Assembly (NCBI RefSeq): GCF_037023735.1
Contig: NZ_CP146069.1
Location: 537,501-601,500, forward strand
Direction: 5' to 3'
DNA from: Roseovarius sp. S88
Lineage (GTDB): Bacteria; Pseudomonadota; Alphaproteobacteria; Rhodobacterales; Rhodobacteraceae
Length of the DNA stretch: 64,000 nucleotides
The notes beneath the pieces are model-generated. The model saw nothing but the letters and a program-made list of their open reading frames with translations. It made no database searches and was not told the origin of the DNA. Numbering within the stretch: position 1 is the stretch's first letter; every line of letters begins with the position of its first letter. The position numbers and the translations under genes were made by a program. Shown here piece after piece: positions 53,526 to 63,504 of the stretch.

Positions 53526-54643
53526 AGCCAGCCCCACTTGCCGGGCTGAAAGTCGTTGAATTGGCGCGTATTCTGGCCGGCCCCTGGGCTGGCCAGACGC
53601 TTTCGGATCTGGGCGCAGAAGTCATTAAGGTGGAAAGCCCGGCTGGCGATGATACGCGCCAATGGGGCCCGCCTTTTATTGAGCGAGAGGGCGACCGATC
53701 TGCGGCCTACTACCATTCATGCAACCGCGGCAAGCAGAGCATCACGGTCGATTTCCGCACAGAGGACGGGCAGGTACGGGTCAAGGATCTTGTGCGCGAG
53801 GCTGATATCGTTCTCGAGAACTTTAAGGTCGGCGGGCTGGCGAAATACGGGCTGGACTATGACAGCCTGTCCGCCATCAATCCCAAGCTGATCTACTGCT
53901 CGATCACCGGCTTTGGGCAGGACGGTCCCTATGCCCATCGTGCTGGCTATGACTACATCATCCAGGGTATGTCGGGCATTATGTCGGTGACCGGAGATCC
54001 AGAGGCGCAGCCGATCAAGGTGGGTGTCGCCATAGCTGATCTTTTCACGGGCGTGTATGCCACCACCGCCATTCTGGCAGCCTTGCATCAACGCCAGTCC
54101 ACCGGAAAAGGCCAGCATATCGATATGGCGCTTTTGGATGTGGCCCTGGCCGTGACGGCCAATCAGGCGATGAACTATCTTGCCACGGGCACACCTCCAG
54201 GGAGATTGGGAAATTTCCACCCCAACCTGTCTCCCTATCAGGTGTTTGATTGCGCTGACGGTCATCTGATCATCGCGGTGGGTAATGATAGCCAATATGT
54301 GAAGTTCTGCGCGCTGTTGGGCTGTCCGGAACTGGCCGAACATCCCGACTACGTGACCAATGCAGGGCGCGTGACGCATCGCTACGCGCTGACGGGTGCC
54401 TTGACGGAACACACGCGCACACGCACTAAGGCGGAGCTGTTTCAGGCGTGTGAGGCGCAAGGCGTGCCAGCGGGGCCGATCAATGATCTGGCCGAAGTCT
54501 TAGATGACCCTCAGATCCAAGCGCGCGGCATGCGCGTTGATCTTGACGGCGTCCCTGGCCTGCGCACGCCGATCAAGTTCTCGGATGCGAATCTGTCTTT
54601 GCATCGGCCATCACCAAAACTCGGTGAAGACGACCCGGATTAA
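53522..54643 (+). CDS. CaiB/BaiF-type CoA-transferase
   Basis: The 373-residue class III CoA-transferase shows [30 protein letters not shown] at the start, the catalytic Asp region ([12 protein letters not shown]) and [20 protein letters not shown]. Enzymes of this family move CoA between carboxylic acids such as carnitine, mesaconate or oxalate. The acceptor is unknown. The gene converges with lpxK; the stops overlap by 4 bases. Confidence 0.88.
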   Translation: MKPAPLAGLKVVELARILAGPWAGQTLSDLGAEVIKVESPAGDDTRQWGPPFIEREGDRSAAYYHSCNRGKQSITVDFRTEDGQVRVKDLVREADIVLENFKVGGLAKYGLDYDSLSAINPKLIYCSITGFGQDGPYAHRAGYDYIIQGMSGIMSVTGDPEAQPIKVGVAIADLFTGVYATTAILAALHQRQSTGKGQHIDMALLDVALAVTANQAMNYLATGTPPGRLGNFHPNLSPYQVFDCADGHLIIAVGNDSQYVKFCALLGCPELAEHPDYVTNAGRVTHRYALTGALTEHTRTRTKAELFQACEAQGVPAGPINDLAEVLDDPQIQARGMRVDLDGVPGLRTPIKFSDANLSLHRPSPKLGEDDPD

Positions 54644-55632
54644 AGCTCCAACTGCACCAGCAACGTATCGAGAGGCGTCCAATCCTCAATCTCCAGCCGC
54701 ACCGGGACGGTGAGAACTTTGGTTCGGAAGTCCTTTGGAAGGCGCACTGCATCTTTTTCGGTTGTCACAAGCTGGGCTCCGAGCAGGGCCGCCTCGTTTT
54801 CCAGCCGCGTCATCAGGGCCGGTGTCAGCGGTTGATGGTCCTCCAGCGCCTCGCCGCGTATCAGCTCAACGCCCATCCCGCGCAAAGTAGCAAAGAACTT
54901 CTCTGGATGCCCAATCCCGGCAAAGGCCAGTGCGCGCGTGCCTGACCAGGCCATACCGGTTTGCAAAGGTGCAAGATACCCGCGACAGCGTGGCAGCGTG
55001 ATCTGTGCTCCCCAATCCTGATCAAACTGCGCCTGTGCCGCTTTGGGGCCAATGCTGAGAACCAAATCGGCCCGCGCCAATCCAGTATCCACAGGTTCGC
55101 GCAACGGTCCGGCGGGCAGGCATAGCCCATTGCCGAACCCAGCGACGGCATCTACCACGATGATCGACAGGTCGCGCGCAACGGAAGGGTTCTGATGCCC
55201 GTCATCCATAAGAATAACGTCCGCTTCTGAGGCTGCCGCAGCCCTCGCAGCGGCGGCGCGATCCTTGGCAATCCAAACCCGCGTGAACGCTGCGATGAGC
55301 AACGGTTCATCTCCAACCTCGTCGGCGCTGTGCGCGCGTTCGTCGACTTCAATGGGTCCTGCCAAATGCCCGCCATGACCGCGTGAAATGACGGCCACTG
55401 TATGTCCCTGAGCTTGCAGATGCTGGACCAATGCAATGACTGTCGGCGTCTTCCCCGTTCCGCCAGCATTGATGTTGCCGATGCAAATCACTGGCACGGG
55501 GCCTTGGTAATCGGCGGACTGAGACACACGCCGCGCCGTCGCGGCACTGTATATCCAACCCAGCGGTGCGAGGAGGCGGGCGCGCAGTCCCGGACGCGCA
55601 GGTGGCCGATTCCAAAAGGAAAAGCCCCGCAT
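54640..55632 (-). CDS. lpxK: Tetraacyldisaccharide 4'-kinase
   Basis: This membrane-bound kinase phosphorylates the lipid A precursor at 4'. The 330-residue protein has an N-terminal membrane segment, the Walker [14 protein letters not shown] and the [14 protein letters not shown] segment as [20 protein letters not shown], with DDGHQN as Walker-B-like motif. Its ATG overlaps the waaA stop in ATGA, so lipid A kinase and Kdo transferase are made together. Confidence 0.92.
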   Translation of the reverse strand: MRGFSFWNRPPARPGLRARLLAPLGWIYSAATARRVSQSADYQGPVPVICIGNINAGGTGKTPTVIALVQHLQAQGHTVAVISRGHGGHLAGPIEVDERAHSADEVGDEPLLIAAFTRVWIAKDRAAAARAAAASEADVILMDDGHQNPSVARDLSIIVVDAVAGFGNGLCLPAGPLREPVDTGLARADLVLSIGPKAAQAQFDQDWGAQITLPRCRGYLAPLQTGMAWSGTRALAFAGIGHPEKFFATLRGMGVELIRGEALEDHQPLTPALMTRLENEAALLGAQLVTTEKDAVRLPKDFRTKVLTVPVRLEIEDWTPLDTLLVQLEL

Positions 55633-56852
55633 CACGCGACCCCGGCCCGGTCCAGTTGCTCGTGAATCTTGTCCGCGATCTTGTCGATCAGCGCGGCACT
55701 CCGCGATGCGACATCCCAAGCGGCATGGGCCATCGTGGCGGATTGGTCCGGCGGAATAAGGCGTTTAACGGTTGAGGCCAGCGTTTCAGCATCTCGCACA
55801 ATCCGCGCGCCGCCTGCTTCTGCAAACCGCGCATAGGCTTCGAGATGATCACCAATATGCGGCCCGTAAAGGATCGCGCTGCCATGCGCTGCGGGTTGGT
55901 TGGGGTCGGACCCGGGCGCATTGCTGTCGAGTGACCGGCCCATGAAACTGATGGGTGCAAGGCGATACCACAGGCCCATTTCCCCATCCGTGTCGGCCAG
56001 AATGACTTGTGTTGTCTCTTCCGGAAATTCGCCGGATGACCACTCAATAAACCTCAGCCCGCTGTCCTCAAGCGAAGCTTTGAAAGCTGCTGTTTCCTCC
56101 AAATTCGCGGGCACAACAATCAACATGGCGCGGTGCGACAGCTTGGTGATTTCACGATGCGCAGTCAGAACGGTCTCAAACTCGCTGTGCAGGCTTTCCG
56201 CCGCAAGCCAGACGGGGCGTCCCAACACCACAAGGGCCAGCTCCTCTCGGTCGCTTTGGTTGTAGGGAAGTGCGATCGGTCCATCCAGAAACGGGCCGCT
56301 GATCGACATGTTCAGGTTCCAGACACCAATACGCTTGAGGTAAAGGCTTGTCGGCTCATCGCGGGTCATGACAAAATCGAAAGACCTCAGAATGGAACGC
56401 GGCAGGTCTGGAAACCAGCGCCAGGCGGCTCTGGTCAGCAACGGTTCTGCCGCGTCCACAAGCCCGAGGGGAATATGCGACTCTGCCGCATGCGTGAGCA
56501 GGGCCGGTTTCAGGTCGCCCCCGGTCCATAGCGCAAGATCAGGACGCCAATGAGCAAGGAAGGCCTCGGCAGAGGCGACCGTATCATCGGGAAGAACCTC
56601 GGCGATGACCTGATCTGCATCGGGTAAGTCAACCACGCCGAGATCCTTAGCTTTGGTCAGCAAAAGCGTCAGGTCTGGACGCAAAGTCAGCAGTCTTTCT
56701 TGTAGCTCTATCAGAGCTTTAGCATGCGCCGGTTCCACGGCATGTGCCCAGATTAATGTGCCATCGGGCCGCGGTGTTTGAGGGCTGTATTTGCTGCCTG
56801 AGCCGCCCCGCGCGTAGGCCAGATAGGCCGCAAGGCTCAGCGAACGTGCCAT
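55632..56852 (-). CDS. waaA: 3-deoxy-D-manno-octulosonic acid (Kdo) transferase
   Basis: This GT-B glycosyltransferase (406 residues) adds Kdo to lipid IVA. Recognisable parts are the Kdo N-terminal region [25 protein letters not shown], the [21 protein letters not shown] segment, and the C-terminal nucleotide-binding [32 protein letters not shown]. The usual N-terminal WxHxxSVGE glutamate motif is altered to [11 protein letters not shown], with Glu still present. It precedes lpxK. Note that a PagL-like lipid A deacylase gene is encoded in the 23S IVS at the window start. Confidence 0.88.
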   Translation of the reverse strand: MARSLSLAAYLAYARGGSGSKYSPQTPRPDGTLIWAHAVEPAHAKALIELQERLLTLRPDLTLLLTKAKDLGVVDLPDADQVIAEVLPDDTVASAEAFLAHWRPDLALWTGGDLKPALLTHAAESHIPLGLVDAAEPLLTRAAWRWFPDLPRSILRSFDFVMTRDEPTSLYLKRIGVWNLNMSISGPFLDGPIALPYNQSDREELALVVLGRPVWLAAESLHSEFETVLTAHREITKLSHRAMLIVVPANLEETAAFKASLEDSGLRFIEWSSGEFPEETTQVILADTDGEMGLWYRLAPISFMGRSLDSNAPGSDPNQPAAHGSAILYGPHIGDHLEAYARFAEAGGARIVRDAETLASTVKRLIPPDQSATMAHAAWDVASRSAALIDKIADKIHEQLDRAGVA

Positions 56853-57083
56853 GGTCCGTTCACTCCGGTTCTGACAGGGAATGGAATTGCCGCGCTCCGG
56901 TTTTTGGTCGGCGCAAAAGTGTGTTGAAAGCGGAAGGCAGACGCGGGTGTCATCAGGAAGGTCCATCGTGGCAAGTCTGCGCGCAGCCTATTGCTTTGCG
57001 GGGTCGCGTCAAGAGAACTCACCGGCTTGACCTGTGGGAAAATTCGCGCCAACCAGTGCAGGTCTGACCACGGAGCCTGATGG

Positions 57084-57821
57084 ATGTCCAAGCCTTTTCT
57101 CGTGCTGCAACTGCGCCCTGAGACCGAAGCCTCAGACGATGAGTTTGCAGCGATCCTGGCCAAGGGCGGGTTGACCGAAAACCAGGTGCGGCGCGTGCGG
57201 CTGGATCAGGAAAACTTGCCGGACGACGTGACCCTCGATCAGGTCGCGGGCGTCATTGTCGGCGGAGGACCGGGCTGTGTCAGTGACAAGCCAGAAGATA
57301 AGTCAGAGGTCGAGGCGCGAATAGAGGCGCAGGTGATGTCCTTGATGCCACACATTACAGAGCGCGATTTTCCGTTTCTCGGTTGCTGCTATGGCATTGG
57401 AATTCTTGGACAACATCTGGGCGGTGATGTCAGTAAACGGGCCTTTGGCGAACCGGTTGGCACATCGGCCTGTGAGGTTACGTCAGAGGGCAAGGACGAT
57501 GCGTTGCTTGATGGCGTGCCCACGGCGTTTGACGCATTTGTGGGGCACAAGGAGGCGCTGCAAAGCCTGCCGGAAGGGTGCACGCATCTGGTGCGATCTG
57601 AGTCCTGCCCGTTCCAGATGGTGCGCCATGGCGAGAACGTCTATGCCACTCAGTTTCACCCCGAGGCAGATGCCGCAGGCTTTGAAACCCGCATCAGCAT
57701 ATACAAGACCAGAGGATATTTCGCGCCCGAGGCCGCCGAGGATATCATCGCAATGTGCCGGGCGGCGGATGTGTTTGCGCCCGAGATGGTTTTGCGGAAT
57801 TTCGTGCGTCGCTACGGGTAA
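57084..57821 (+). CDS. Class I glutamine amidotransferase-like protein
   Basis: The 245-residue single GATase domain resembles the amidotransferase part of GMP synthase: VIVGGGPGCVSD early, the nucleophile elbow FLGCCYGIGILGQHLGG (Cys in the G-C-C-Y-G loop), and the His-Glu pair in TQFHPEAD. Family members include gamma-glutamylpolyamine hydrolases such as PuuD-like enzymes, but the presence of two Cys at the elbow and the lack of neighbours leave the substrate open. CGGAG precedes ATG 57084. Confidence 0.85.
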   Translation: MSKPFLVLQLRPETEASDDEFAAILAKGGLTENQVRRVRLDQENLPDDVTLDQVAGVIVGGGPGCVSDKPEDKSEVEARIEAQVMSLMPHITERDFPFLGCCYGIGILGQHLGGDVSKRAFGEPVGTSACEVTSEGKDDALLDGVPTAFDAFVGHKEALQSLPEGCTHLVRSESCPFQMVRHGENVYATQFHPEADAAGFETRISIYKTRGYFAPEAAEDIIAMCRAADVFAPEMVLRNFVRRYG

Positions 57822-58131
57822 ACAGCCCCCAAAGGTTAACGCCCTTATTTTGCTGGATTCCCGATGTCGGTATCACTTCGGTATTGCGTCGGTGCCAGGT
57901 CGGCACGACGCCCTGACGTGCCATTTGTAAACAGAACGCACGATCCATTTGGAACCTGATAAGGAACGCACCTGATGATCCCATCCTGTGCCAAGGGCGA
58001 ATTTAGGATTGATGGCACGTCTGCTTTGCGGATGAAGCAGATACTGCTTACCCGATTGGCAGTGCCCGTTGTTTCCATTCCGATAGGTTTTCACCTATTC
58101 TGTTTTTGTTTTTCAAGGCGGGAGGGAGCAC
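57822..58131. other. Intergenic region with second copy of the 11-nt repeat
   Basis: These 310 bases contain the repeat element at 57834-57911 and two GAACGCAC direct repeats near 57936-57972. No gene or clear promoter is visible. Confidence 0.6.
57834..57911. repeat. 11-nt-period repeat element, copy 2
   Basis: GGTTAAC (57834-57840) is followed 27 bases later by CGGTATCACTT, CGGTATTGCGT, CGGTGCCAGGT and CGGCACGACGC (57868-57911). Units one and two match copy 1 at 10335 in 21 of 22 bases. The third and fourth units have drifted. Confidence 0.68.
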
Positions 58132-59799
58132 ATGACAGAGTTTGACTTGGGGGTGTTTTCTCGACCGATCACAACCGCTTCAACCGCTGCTCAGCTCTGG
58201 TTTGATCGAGGCCTGGTGTGGACCTACGCGTACAATCATGATTTGGCGATTGAATGCTTCCAAAACGCACTGAAACATGATCCTGACTGTGCGATGGCCT
58301 ACTGGGGGATCGCCTATGCTGCAGGACCAAACTACAACTATGAATGGTGGATGATGGATGCCACCACAAAAGAAGACACACTGCAAACGGCCTATGACCA
58401 TACGCAATCAGCGCTCGGTCTCATCGACAAAGTCTCAGATGTCGAACGCGCGCTGATCCAGGCGCTGCGGACGCGATATCCACAGCGAACACCGATCAAA
58501 GACCAGAAACCGTGGAACGATGCCTTTGCAGCATCAATGGCAGACGTTTTCGCCAGATTTCCTGACGATGCGGACGTGGCGACGGTCTATGCGGAATCCA
58601 TCCTGAACCAAACGCCATGGAAAATGTGGGACATTCACAGCGGCGGCGTTGCTGAGGGTGCCAACACGCTAGAAGCGCAGCGCGTGCTGGAGACATTTGT
58701 CGAGACACCGGTGGGTCTGTCACACCCTGGCATCCTGCATCTCTACATCCATCTCATGGAAATGTCGCCAACACCCGAAAAAGCGCTCGTTGCCTGTGAC
58801 CATTTGCGAGAGCTGGTCCCCGACGCGGGCCATCTCATCCACATGTCCACCCATATCGACATCCAATGCGCGGCCTATTGGGATGTGTTGTATTGGAACC
58901 TGAAGGGTGTGGAAGCGGATTTGCGCGTGGCCGAGCATCAGGGCCGCGTGAATTTCTACACAGCTTACCGAATTCACAATTATCGATTTGCCATCTATGG
59001 CGCGATGTTTCTTGGGCAGTACCAACCGGCGATCGAGGCTGCCGAAGAGATCATGAGAGAGGTGCCCGAGGAACTGCTGCGCATCGAAAGCCCGAACATG
59101 GCAGATTTCATGGAAAGCAATCTTTCGATGAAGACCCACGTGCAGGTGCGCTTTGGACGCTGGCACGACATCATTGATGAGCCGCTGCCGGAAGATCAGC
59201 AATTGTACAGCTATACAACAGCAATCCTCCTTTATGCCAAGGGCGTGGCGCATGCCGCGATTGGCAACGTCACTGAGGCGGAGCTTGCGCGGAAAGACTT
59301 CATCGCGGCCAGCGCCCGGGTGCCCGAAAGCCGGTATCAGCACAATAATCGGTGCGTCGACTTGCTGGCTGTGGCGCAACACATGCTGGATGGCGAGATC
59401 GAGTACCGCAAGGGAAACTATGACAGCGCATTTACCCACCTTCGCGAGGCAATCGCGCTGGAAGATGCACTGCCCTATGATGAACCTTGGGGCTGGATGC
59501 AGCCCGTGCGCCACGCGCTCGGTGCTCTCGCCCTGGAACAGGGGCGCGTCGATGTGGCTGAACGGGCTTATCGAGAAGATCTGGGGCTTGCGGGAAATCT
59601 GCCTCGAGCCTGCATTCATCCCGACAACATCTGGAGCCTCAAAGGACTGGATGCCTGTCTTGAGCGTCGCGGCGCCGGAGACACGGAGGAAGCCAAACTG
59701 ATCCGCCAACGTTTGGTATTAGCAGCCGCACGGTCCGATCTGCCTGTGGGGGCGTCCTGTCATTGTGCGCAAGCTGCAATGCAAGCAGTGGAGGCGTAG
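58132..59799 (+). CDS. Tetratricopeptide-repeat protein
   Basis: The 555-residue soluble protein is almost wholly helical, with TPR-like units readable at AIECFQNALKHDPDCAMAYWGIAYA (about residues 40-64) and ...YDSAFTHLREAIALEDALPYDEPWGWMQP near the C-terminus. The central part LHLYIHLMEMSPTPEKALVACDHLRELVPDAGHLIHMSTHI is typical of a conserved bacterial TPR family of unknown role. Two cysteines close to the C-terminus (ASCHCAQ) are notable. GGGAGGGAG precedes ATG 58132. Confidence 0.8.
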   Translation: MTEFDLGVFSRPITTASTAAQLWFDRGLVWTYAYNHDLAIECFQNALKHDPDCAMAYWGIAYAAGPNYNYEWWMMDATTKEDTLQTAYDHTQSALGLIDKVSDVERALIQALRTRYPQRTPIKDQKPWNDAFAASMADVFARFPDDADVATVYAESILNQTPWKMWDIHSGGVAEGANTLEAQRVLETFVETPVGLSHPGILHLYIHLMEMSPTPEKALVACDHLRELVPDAGHLIHMSTHIDIQCAAYWDVLYWNLKGVEADLRVAEHQGRVNFYTAYRIHNYRFAIYGAMFLGQYQPAIEAAEEIMREVPEELLRIESPNMADFMESNLSMKTHVQVRFGRWHDIIDEPLPEDQQLYSYTTAILLYAKGVAHAAIGNVTEAELARKDFIAASARVPESRYQHNNRCVDLLAVAQHMLDGEIEYRKGNYDSAFTHLREAIALEDALPYDEPWGWMQPVRHALGALALEQGRVDVAERAYREDLGLAGNLPRACIHPDNIWSLKGLDACLERRGAGDTEEAKLIRQRLVLAAARSDLPVGASCHCAQAAMQAVEA

Positions 59800-59942
59800 C
59801 TATTGCGAGGTGCGTCGTGGCCCTGGAAAATCATACCTGCGCAACAGGGAAACGACAGGTCCCAAGCCTTGCCCGTTCAGGCCTTCAAGACTTTGCAGCA
59901 ACCTGGCAACTGCGGGCTTGGCGCCGCTGCCCCTTGAAGAAA

Positions 59943-59968
59943 CACGGCCCGTTGCTGAAAGGGCCGTT
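59943..59968 (-). terminator. Hairpin terminator after chrR
   Basis: ACGGCCC and GGGCCGT (59944-59950, 59961-59967) form a 7-bp stem with a 10-nt loop, in the 195-base gap between the converging TPR and chrR genes. A modest T-rich tail exists on both sides, so it may serve both. Confidence 0.6.
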
Positions 59969-59994
59969 TGCAGTTTGCTGCTATGATCGCCCCC

Positions 59995-60639
59995 TCAAAT
60001 GCGCAGGAATGGCTGTGCGATGCGGGGGATCAGGCTGCGGAAGCGCAGGGGAGCATCCGTTGCGGCCAGGCAAATACAATCCGCGCCGATATCGGCGATG
60101 GGCGTGTGATCCACGTCTTCATTGGCAATCTCTATGTCACCTGCGCCGAAATGATCCACCTCGTCTGCAAACGCCCCTTGCAGAACCAGTGTCAGCTCTG
60201 TTCCACGGTGGCCATGGTCCGGCACAGCGGCACCAGCGGGGATAAAGAGCAACCGTGCCGTGGCGTCCTTGGATGTTGGCAGGATGGCTTGTTTGACGCC
60301 CATGCCGACAGGCCGCCATTTGACAGCGTCCAGATCGCCGCCCACATAGTCCTGCACCGGCTTGGGCAACATGCCCTTAGTTCGGATCGCAGGTTGCGGT
60401 TTGGGAGGCTCAGGCGCAAGTGTGATCCGCGCAAGCGTGGCCTCAAAGCTGTCTTGCGACAGGGCGGCGCTGGAACACTCATCCATGAGCGCGCCGCCAA
60501 GCGTGTCAAACGCACCGAGGCGCGACCGGCATTCGTCGCACATCGATATATGTGCAGCGACGGTCAAGCTGAAAGCTTCGGGCAGTGTGCCGGCCGAATA
60601 GGCCATCAACAAGGCGTCGTTCAAATGATGCTTAATCAT
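59995..60639 (-). CDS. chrR: ChrR-type zinc anti-sigma factor with cupin domain
   Basis: The 214-residue anti-sigma factor holds RpoE inactive until singlet oxygen appears. The N-terminal zinc-binding ASD is visible with His30, Cys34 and Cys37 in HISMCDEC, corresponding to His31, Cys35 and Cys38 of Rhodobacter ChrR, plus His4 or His5. A C-terminal cupin with HGHRGTELTLVLQGAF and a following metal-ligand His completes it. ATG 60639 or GTG 60651 can be the start. It lies immediately after rpoE. Confidence 0.92.
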   Translation of the reverse strand: MIKHHLNDALLMAYSAGTLPEAFSLTVAAHISMCDECRSRLGAFDTLGGALMDECSSAALSQDSFEATLARITLAPEPPKPQPAIRTKGMLPKPVQDYVGGDLDAVKWRPVGMGVKQAILPTSKDATARLLFIPAGAAVPDHGHRGTELTLVLQGAFADEVDHFGAGDIEIANEDVDHTPIADIGADCICLAATDAPLRFRSLIPRIAQPFLRI

Positions 60640-60655
60640 ATCGTTCACCAAACTC

Positions 60656-61207
60656 TCACGTCATGGCATGGCGCAAACGGTCAAGCGCCAGCCGAATTCT
60701 CGATTTGATCGTTCCCAAGGGCAGACCAGTTTCCGCAGCAATCTCGCTATGGCTCAGGTCGCCAAAATAGGCTTTCTCGATCAGCTCCTTTTGTTTTGCC
60801 GGAAGCGACGCAATCGCCTCTCCCAGCTTTTCGCTTTCTTGTTGCAGCGCCAAGGCGTCTGCTTGGTCAGGCTCCTGTTCGGGACCCCATGTGAGGTCCT
60901 CGGGTTCGGGCCGCTTTTGTTTGCGGAGCGCATCGATCTTGCGGTTCCGCGCAATTGTAAAGATCCAGGTGGCCGCGCTGGCTCGGGTTGGATCAAAGAG
61001 ATGGGCCTTGTTCCACAACGTGGCCATCACCTCCTGGGTGCATTCCTCTGCCAGCGATGGGTCGGCTCCCGAGCGCATCAGGAAGGCTTTGACGCGCGGT
61101 GCGAAGTGATCAAAGAGTGCCTTGAAGGCCACTTTGTCGTGATCGTCGCGCACCTTGGCGATCACAATCGCCCAGTCCGTGCCATCCTGGTTGCCCTGTT
61201 GCGTCAC
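60656..61207 (-). CDS. rpoE: ECF sigma factor RpoE (singlet-oxygen type)
   Basis: The 183-residue sigma factor has region 2 (AFKALFDHFAPRVKAFLMRSGA...AEECTQEVMATLWNKAHLFDP...AATWIFTIARNRKIDALRK) and region 4 (LIEKAYFGDLSHSEIAAETGLPLGTIKSRIRLALDRLR). The match is to Rhodobacter sphaeroides RpoE (ECF11). GTG 61207, with GAAAGGG 10 bases away, is chosen; GTG 61216 is too close to that site. A longer in-frame reading runs through the promoter region and is rejected. Confidence 0.92.
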   Translation of the reverse strand: MTQQGNQDGTDWAIVIAKVRDDHDKVAFKALFDHFAPRVKAFLMRSGADPSLAEECTQEVMATLWNKAHLFDPTRASAATWIFTIARNRKIDALRKQKRPEPEDLTWGPEQEPDQADALALQQESEKLGEAIASLPAKQKELIEKAYFGDLSHSEIAAETGLPLGTIKSRIRLALDRLRHAMT

Positions 61208-61334
61208 TGTTTTCACACCCTTTCGACCACGGCTCTTGTTGCCATCGCAGACCTGTGTATCACGGCCTGTTGTGGGTCTGGTCGTGCGGCGTGCACGGGG
61301 AGCGTCGACAGTCTGAACACCACTGAACATGTAG

Positions 61335-61364
61335 GGCTTACGTGCCACAGTCTGTGCTGGATCA
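61335..61364 (-). promoter_or_regulatory. Sigma-E-like promoter of rpoE-chrR
   Basis: On the minus strand TGATCC (61364-61359) and TAAGCC (61340-61335) are separated by 18 bases, matching the known RpoE pattern TGATCC-N18-TAA. This indicates autoregulation. The predicted 5' leader is about 120 bases. Confidence 0.7.
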
Positions 61365-61385
61365 AATTTTTGGTGAAATTCTTTG

Positions 61386-61415
61386 TCATCCGCTTTGCTC
61401 GATTGTGCGTAAACC
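61386..61415 (+). promoter_or_regulatory. Sigma-E-like promoter of the divergent operon
   Basis: TCATCC (61386-61391) and TAAACC (61410-61415) are separated by 18 bases, one mismatch from the RpoE -35 consensus. It lies about 36 bases before the ATG at 61451 and only 21 bases from the divergent rpoE promoter. Confidence 0.65.
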
Positions 61416-61450
61416 TGCTTAGACACTAAAAAACACAGGTTCACGACAGA

Positions 61451-62752
61451 ATGCCATTTGAAAATGCAGCGCCTGCGCGAAGAAAAATTGCCATCATCGG
61501 CGCAGGGATCACCGGCCTTGGGGCCGCATGGCGTTTGTCGAACGAGCACGACGTCACGCTTTACGAGGCCGAACCACGGTTGGGTGGCCATGCACGCACG
61601 ATCATGGCTGGCAAAAACGGCGATCAACCCGTGGATACCGGGTTCATCGTGTTCAACTATGCCAATTATCCCAACCTTGCAGATCTTTTTGAGGCGCTTG
61701 ATGTGCCAGTGGCCAAAAGTAACATGAGCTTTGGCGCCTCAGTGCGCGGCGGCAAGATGGAATACGGGTTGGATGGCGCGCCGGCGTTTTTTGCTCAGAA
61801 GCGCAACGCGATCAGCCCAAAATTCTGGGGCATGCTGCGCGATATTTTTCGGTTTAACGCCAATGCCACGCAACTGGCGGCGGCAAACGAAGATCTGACC
61901 ATCGGTGAGTTCCTGGATCGAATGGGCATGGGGGTGTGGTTCCGCGACTACTACCTGTTGCCGCTGACGGGCGCGATCTGGTCCACACCGACAGAGAAAA
62001 TCCTGGATTTTCCGGCGCATGCCATGATCCGGTTCATGAAAAACCATGCGTTGCTGAACTATTCAGGCCAACACCAGTGGTACACGGTGGCAGGCGGCTC
62101 GCGCTCTTATGTGGAGCGGATGGAGAGCGCGTTGCGCATGCGAGGTGTCCGCATGCGGCTGGGCGCACCGATTGCGGGTGTGCGCCGCAAGGCGACATGT
62201 GTTGAACTGCGTGCCGAGGGTGCGGAGTGGGAGATTTATGATCACGTGGTCTTTGCCACCCATGGTGACGACTCTTTGAAAATGCTGAGTGACGCCTCGC
62301 CGCAGGAACAGGCGGCCTTGGGCGCTGTGACGTACCAAGCCAATGACGTCGTCTTGCATTGTGATACCGCCGTTATGCCCAAGCGGCGCGCCGTCTGGTC
62401 ATCCTGGAACTACGCCGAAGCGCCTGCGCGGCGCGAAGGTCAGATCGACATCACGTATTGGATGAACAGCCTTCAGCCCATTCCAATGGATGATCTGCAT
62501 TTTGTGACGCTCAACTCCGAGCGTCCGATCCGAGAAGAGCTGACTTACGATCAGACAGTTTTGCGCCACCCGGTTTATGACCTGGAGATGCTGCAGGCAC
62601 AGGACAAGGTCCGCGCCTTCAATGGCACCCAAAACACGTGGTTTTGCGGGGCTTGGCTGCGCAATGGCTTCCATGAAGACGGGCTCGCCACGGGGCTTGA
62701 GGTTGCCGACGCCATCCTGGCGCAGAACAAGATGGTCGTCGCAGCCGAATGA
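61451..62752 (+). CDS. FAD-dependent oxidoreductase, RSP_1091-like
   Basis: The 433-residue flavoprotein has KIAIIGAGITGLGAAWRLSNEHDVTLYEAEPRLGGHART at the N-terminus (FAD motif), and WFCGAWLRNGFHEDGLATGLEVADAI at the C-terminus (second FAD motif). It matches the protein that, with a DUF1365 partner and a cyclopropane synthase, belongs to the RpoE regulon of Rhodobacter sphaeroides, where the operon makes furan fatty acids or handles lipids under singlet oxygen. It is divergent from rpoE. Confidence 0.88.
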   Translation: MPFENAAPARRKIAIIGAGITGLGAAWRLSNEHDVTLYEAEPRLGGHARTIMAGKNGDQPVDTGFIVFNYANYPNLADLFEALDVPVAKSNMSFGASVRGGKMEYGLDGAPAFFAQKRNAISPKFWGMLRDIFRFNANATQLAAANEDLTIGEFLDRMGMGVWFRDYYLLPLTGAIWSTPTEKILDFPAHAMIRFMKNHALLNYSGQHQWYTVAGGSRSYVERMESALRMRGVRMRLGAPIAGVRRKATCVELRAEGAEWEIYDHVVFATHGDDSLKMLSDASPQEQAALGAVTYQANDVVLHCDTAVMPKRRAVWSSWNYAEAPARREGQIDITYWMNSLQPIPMDDLHFVTLNSERPIREELTYDQTVLRHPVYDLEMLQAQDKVRAFNGTQNTWFCGAWLRNGFHEDGLATGLEVADAILAQNKMVVAAE

Positions 62753-63504
62753 GCAGGGTCGACCATATCGCGGGCCATACCTGGCATGGGCGCAAAGGCG
62801 GGATTGAGAACGCCTTTCGCTACAGCATCGACTATGTGCTGCTGGATGCGGAGGCACCTGTGCGCTCGACGTGGGTCTTTGGGCGCAACCGATCGGGGCT
62901 ATTCTCTTTGCGGGATTGCGACCACGGCGGTACGCCGAAAGAGGGCCGCGGTGCGGCATGGGTGCGCGACGTACTCGCAGCACATGATTTGGACAGCCCG
63001 GCACGTATTGAGATACTCGCCCAACCCCGTGTGATGGGGCATATCTTTAACCCTGTCTCGTTCTGGCTTTGTTATGATGCTCAGGACGCGCTGCGCGTGG
63101 TGATCGCGGAAGTCAGCAACACCTATGGCGACCGGCATTCATATCTCTGCCTGCGCGACGATCATGGCGCCATCGGGCCTGAGGACCGGCTGATCGCGGC
63201 CAAGATTTTTCACGTCTCACCGTTTCAGGAAATCTCGGGCGGCTATCAGTTCCGCTTTGACATTCGCTCTGACCGGCTGGGCATATTCATTGACCATACC
63301 GCTGGCAATGGCGGGGTGACGGCCACGCTGGTGGGCAACCGCAAACCTCTTGGCACGCCAGGTGTCTTGCGCGCGCTCCTGCGCCGTCCGTTTGGGTCAC
63401 GGCGGGTGCTGGCGCTCATCCACTGGCAGGCACTGAAACTGTGGTGGAAAGGTGCGCGGTTCCACAACCGCCCTGAACCGCCGACGCAAGAGGTCAGCAG
63501 ATGA
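62749..63504 (+). CDS. DUF1365 family protein
   Basis: The 251-residue protein contains the DUF1365 signatures IAGHTWHGRKGGIENAFRY, GHIFNPVSFWLCYDAQD and EVSNTYGDRHSYL. Function is unknown, but it is encoded beside the FAD oxidoreductase in RpoE-controlled operons and is presumed to act with it on membrane lipids. It overlaps both neighbours by 4 bases (ATGA). Confidence 0.88.
   Translation: MSRVDHIAGHTWHGRKGGIENAFRYSIDYVLLDAEAPVRSTWVFGRNRSGLFSLRDCDHGGTPKEGRGAAWVRDVLAAHDLDSPARIEILAQPRVMGHIFNPVSFWLCYDAQDALRVVIAEVSNTYGDRHSYLCLRDDHGAIGPEDRLIAAKIFHVSPFQEISGGYQFRFDIRSDRLGIFIDHTAGNGGVTATLVGNRKPLGTPGVLRALLRRPFGSRRVLALIHWQALKLWWKGARFHNRPEPPTQEVSR

Noticed and set aside
57960..58010. A sigma-E promoter (TGATCC at about 57976) for the TPR gene
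   Set aside because: No TAA-type -10 occurs at 16-18 bases from the hexamer.
58720..59709. A 329-codon frame opposite the TPR gene
   Set aside because: It is an antisense shadow; the plus-strand frame has recognisable TPR units and a good ribosome site.
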